Below, piece by piece: positions 25,201-26,250 of a stretch of DNA of 26,250 bases. Numbering within the stretch: the first letter of the stretch is position 1; every line of letters starts with the position of its first letter. Source of the DNA: a virus; IMG/VR virus record IMGVR_UViG_3300013093_000234, positions 1 to 26,250 of that record; one strand, 5' to 3'. A model generated the notes under the pieces. The model was not told the DNA's origin, ran no database searches, and worked only from the letters and a program-made list of their open reading frames with translations. A program made the position numbers and the translations under genes.

Positions 25201-25523
25201 TAAACCCTAAACGATTCGCCACAACCACAACGATCTCTTTCGTTGGGATTTGTAAATTCAAATCCTTCGTTTAGTCCGTGGCGTACATAGTCTACTGTGG
25301 TTCCATCTAGATACACATGATCTTTTTTATCGATGATGACCATAAAGTTTTGTTGTGCATAATTGATAGTTGAATCAGATATGTTATAGTTGTCAACATA
25401 TTCAATTATATAAGCAAGACCACTGCATCCAGTGGTTTTGACTCCAAGACGAATTCCAACGCCACCGCGTTTTGTTAATAATGATGTTATTTTTTTGGTC
25501 GCGGATTCAGTTAGCGTTATCAT
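25200..25523 (-). CDS. iscA: A-type iron-sulfur carrier protein IscA/SufA/ErpA-like
   Basis: The 107-residue product has the A-type carrier signature: C33 in KTTGCSGLAY and the C-terminal C99-G-C101-G pair (RCGCGESF), the three cluster ligands. Length equals bacterial IscA. A-type carriers receive [2Fe-2S] clusters from IscU and pass [4Fe-4S] clusters to targets. Its start lies within the end of iscU (17-nt overlap), so the two are made together, unlike many phages in which an A-type protein occurs alone. Which of IscA, SufA or ErpA it is nearest to cannot be told by eye. No internal frameshift is seen. Confidence 0.93.
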   Translation of the reverse strand: MITLTESATKKITSLLTKRGGVGIRLGVKTTGCSGLAYIIEYVDNYNISDSTINYAQQNFMVIIDKKDHVYLDGTTVDYVRHGLNEGFEFTNPNERDRCGCGESFRV

Positions 25524-25896
25524 ATTTTGATCGATAATCCGCTATTGCTGCTTTTATAGCATCTTCTGCAAGTATGCTACAATGTATTTTAACCGGTGGG
25601 AGGGCAAGTTCCTTAGCAATTGTGCTATTAGTAATTTCTCGTGCTTGGTCAAGCGTCTTTCCCTTGACCCATTCTGTAATAAGGCTACTGCTGGCGATTG
25701 CACTTCCGCACCCGTATGTTTTGAATTTGGCATCTGTTATGACTCCATTAGTATTTACTTTAATTTGGAGTTTCATTACATCACCGCATGCCGGGGCACC
25801 GACCATGCCAGTGCCTACACCGGGTTCGTCCTTAGAGAAGGAACCCACATTGCGTGGGTTCTCATAATGATCAATTACCTGTTGAGAATATGCCAT
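25507..25896 (-). CDS. iscU: Fe-S cluster scaffold IscU
   Basis: All scaffold residues are present: C37 and D39 (GAPACGDVMKL), C63 (YGCGSAIASSS), and H105-C106 (KIHCSILAEDA). The HscA chaperone motif LPPVK is intact at residues 99-103, so it could use the host HscA/HscB and IscS. The 129-residue length and N-terminal YENPRNVG phrase are those of bacterial IscU. Start ATG 25896 overlaps the stop of the secreted-protein gene by one base (TAATG). There is no iscS, fdx or hscA in view. Because the surrounding genes are phage genes, this is an auxiliary host-derived gene. Confidence 0.95.
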   Translation of the reverse strand: MAYSQQVIDHYENPRNVGSFSKDEPGVGTGMVGAPACGDVMKLQIKVNTNGVITDAKFKTYGCGSAIASSSLITEWVKGKTLDQAREITNSTIAKELALPPVKIHCSILAEDAIKAAIADYRSKYDNAN

Positions 25897-26222
25897 TAAT
25901 TTGGTACTGCAACAACTTGCTTAACGCCAGTTTGCGGATTTACCATTTCTTGCCAATGGTAACCAACGGGCGGTGCTTGCACAACTGTTTGTGGTTGTTG
26001 CACGATAACAGGTTGTTGCTCAACAACTACAGTATTTGGCTGAGCTAGTTCATATCCAACTACGCCACCGATTAGTGCAGGAGCAACCCAACATCCGCCG
26101 CAACCATAACCACCATGATAGTAGCCGCCGTGCCATCCAAATGCACGATATGGACCGTGTGCTTGCGCTGACGAAATTGAAAAAACAGATATTAAAGATA
26201 ATGCTAATAATAACTTTTTCAT
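25896..26222 (-). CDS. Secreted Gly/His/Cys-rich protein, 108 aa
   Basis: I place the start at ATG 26222, preceded by AAGGAG 6-7 nt upstream; a longer TTG start at 26243 would lie above the ribosome site and is rejected. Residues 1-21 are a Sec signal peptide (KKLLLALSL...SSAQA, probable cut before HGPYR). Residues 22-45 are rich in Gly, His, Tyr and two Cys (FGWHGGYYHGGYGCGGCW), which could bind metal. A glycine-zipper-like helix (ALIGGVVGYELA) and a Gln/Val/Pro-rich tail follow. Similar small exported proteins occur in proteobacterial genomes. Its link to IscU by overlapping stop/start is unusual. The function is unknown. Confidence 0.8.
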   Translation of the reverse strand: MKKLLLALSLISVFSISSAQAHGPYRAFGWHGGYYHGGYGCGGCWVAPALIGGVVGYELAQPNTVVVEQQPVIVQQPQTVVQAPPVGYHWQEMVNPQTGVKQVVAVPN

Positions 26223-26250
26223 AATATACTCCTTATAAAACAAGTATACA

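Noticed and set aside
26223-26243. TTG start seven codons upstream of the secreted protein
   Set aside because: The AAGGAG site lies within it and it would bury the signal peptide start.

Overview
The window reads as part of a large, AT-rich, T4-like myovirus genome of the marine or freshwater kind (relatives infect cyanobacteria, SAR11 or small methylotrophs). Evidence: a PAAR baseplate-tip protein, collagen-like and glycine-rich tail adhesins, a beta-helix tailspike, class I ribonucleotide reductase with its own glutaredoxin, a SleB-type lysin, UV endonuclease, PD-(D/E)XK and GIY-YIG nucleases, densely packed genes and several small phage-type ORFs. The host cannot be named from the sequence; sigma70-type promoters, Shine-Dalgarno sites and an LPPVK-bearing IscU fit a proteobacterium. 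No tRNA, rRNA, CRISPR or insertion sequence was seen, and no stretch over 300 bases lacks a gene.

Layout. Nearly everything is on the minus strand and is transcribed right to left. 1-1095: an edge-truncated membrane coiled-coil protein and two small conserved phage proteins. 1154-7694: an adhesin block of a 1126-residue collagen-like fibre, a cysteine-free thioredoxin-like protein, a 525-residue Gly-rich adhesin and two 2-oxoglutarate/Fe(II) dioxygenases. 7737-10427: UvsE and a set of very small genes driven by close sigma70-type promoters, two of which share a duplicated promoter/leader/MSNAN module; a GIY-YIG protein sits at the head. 10523-11894: a translationally coupled SleB hydrolase / HExxH protein / acidic protein operon. 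12017-21137: a long tightly packed run of PD-(D/E)XK nuclease, tailspike, conserved protein, nrdA, nrdB, glutaredoxin, Sm-like small protein, PAAR tip and a 634-residue virion protein.

21154-23561 is the only plus-strand block: a glycosyltransferase-like protein, an unrecognised protein and an SGNH hydrolase, with overlapping ends. It meets head-on (40-nt overlap) a minus-strand operon at 23522-26222 that encodes a secreted Gly/His/Cys-rich protein, IscU, IscA, an unknown protein and a paralogue of the plus-strand glycosyltransferase-like protein.

The two most notable systems are (1) dioxygenases placed directly after collagen-like adhesins, suggesting phage-directed hydroxylation of fibre residues, and (2) a phage-borne IscU-IscA pair with all cluster ligands and the HscA-binding motif, coupled by start/stop overlaps to surface-type genes. 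Iron is a common thread: two Fe(II) dioxygenases, a diiron NrdB and Fe-S assembly proteins.
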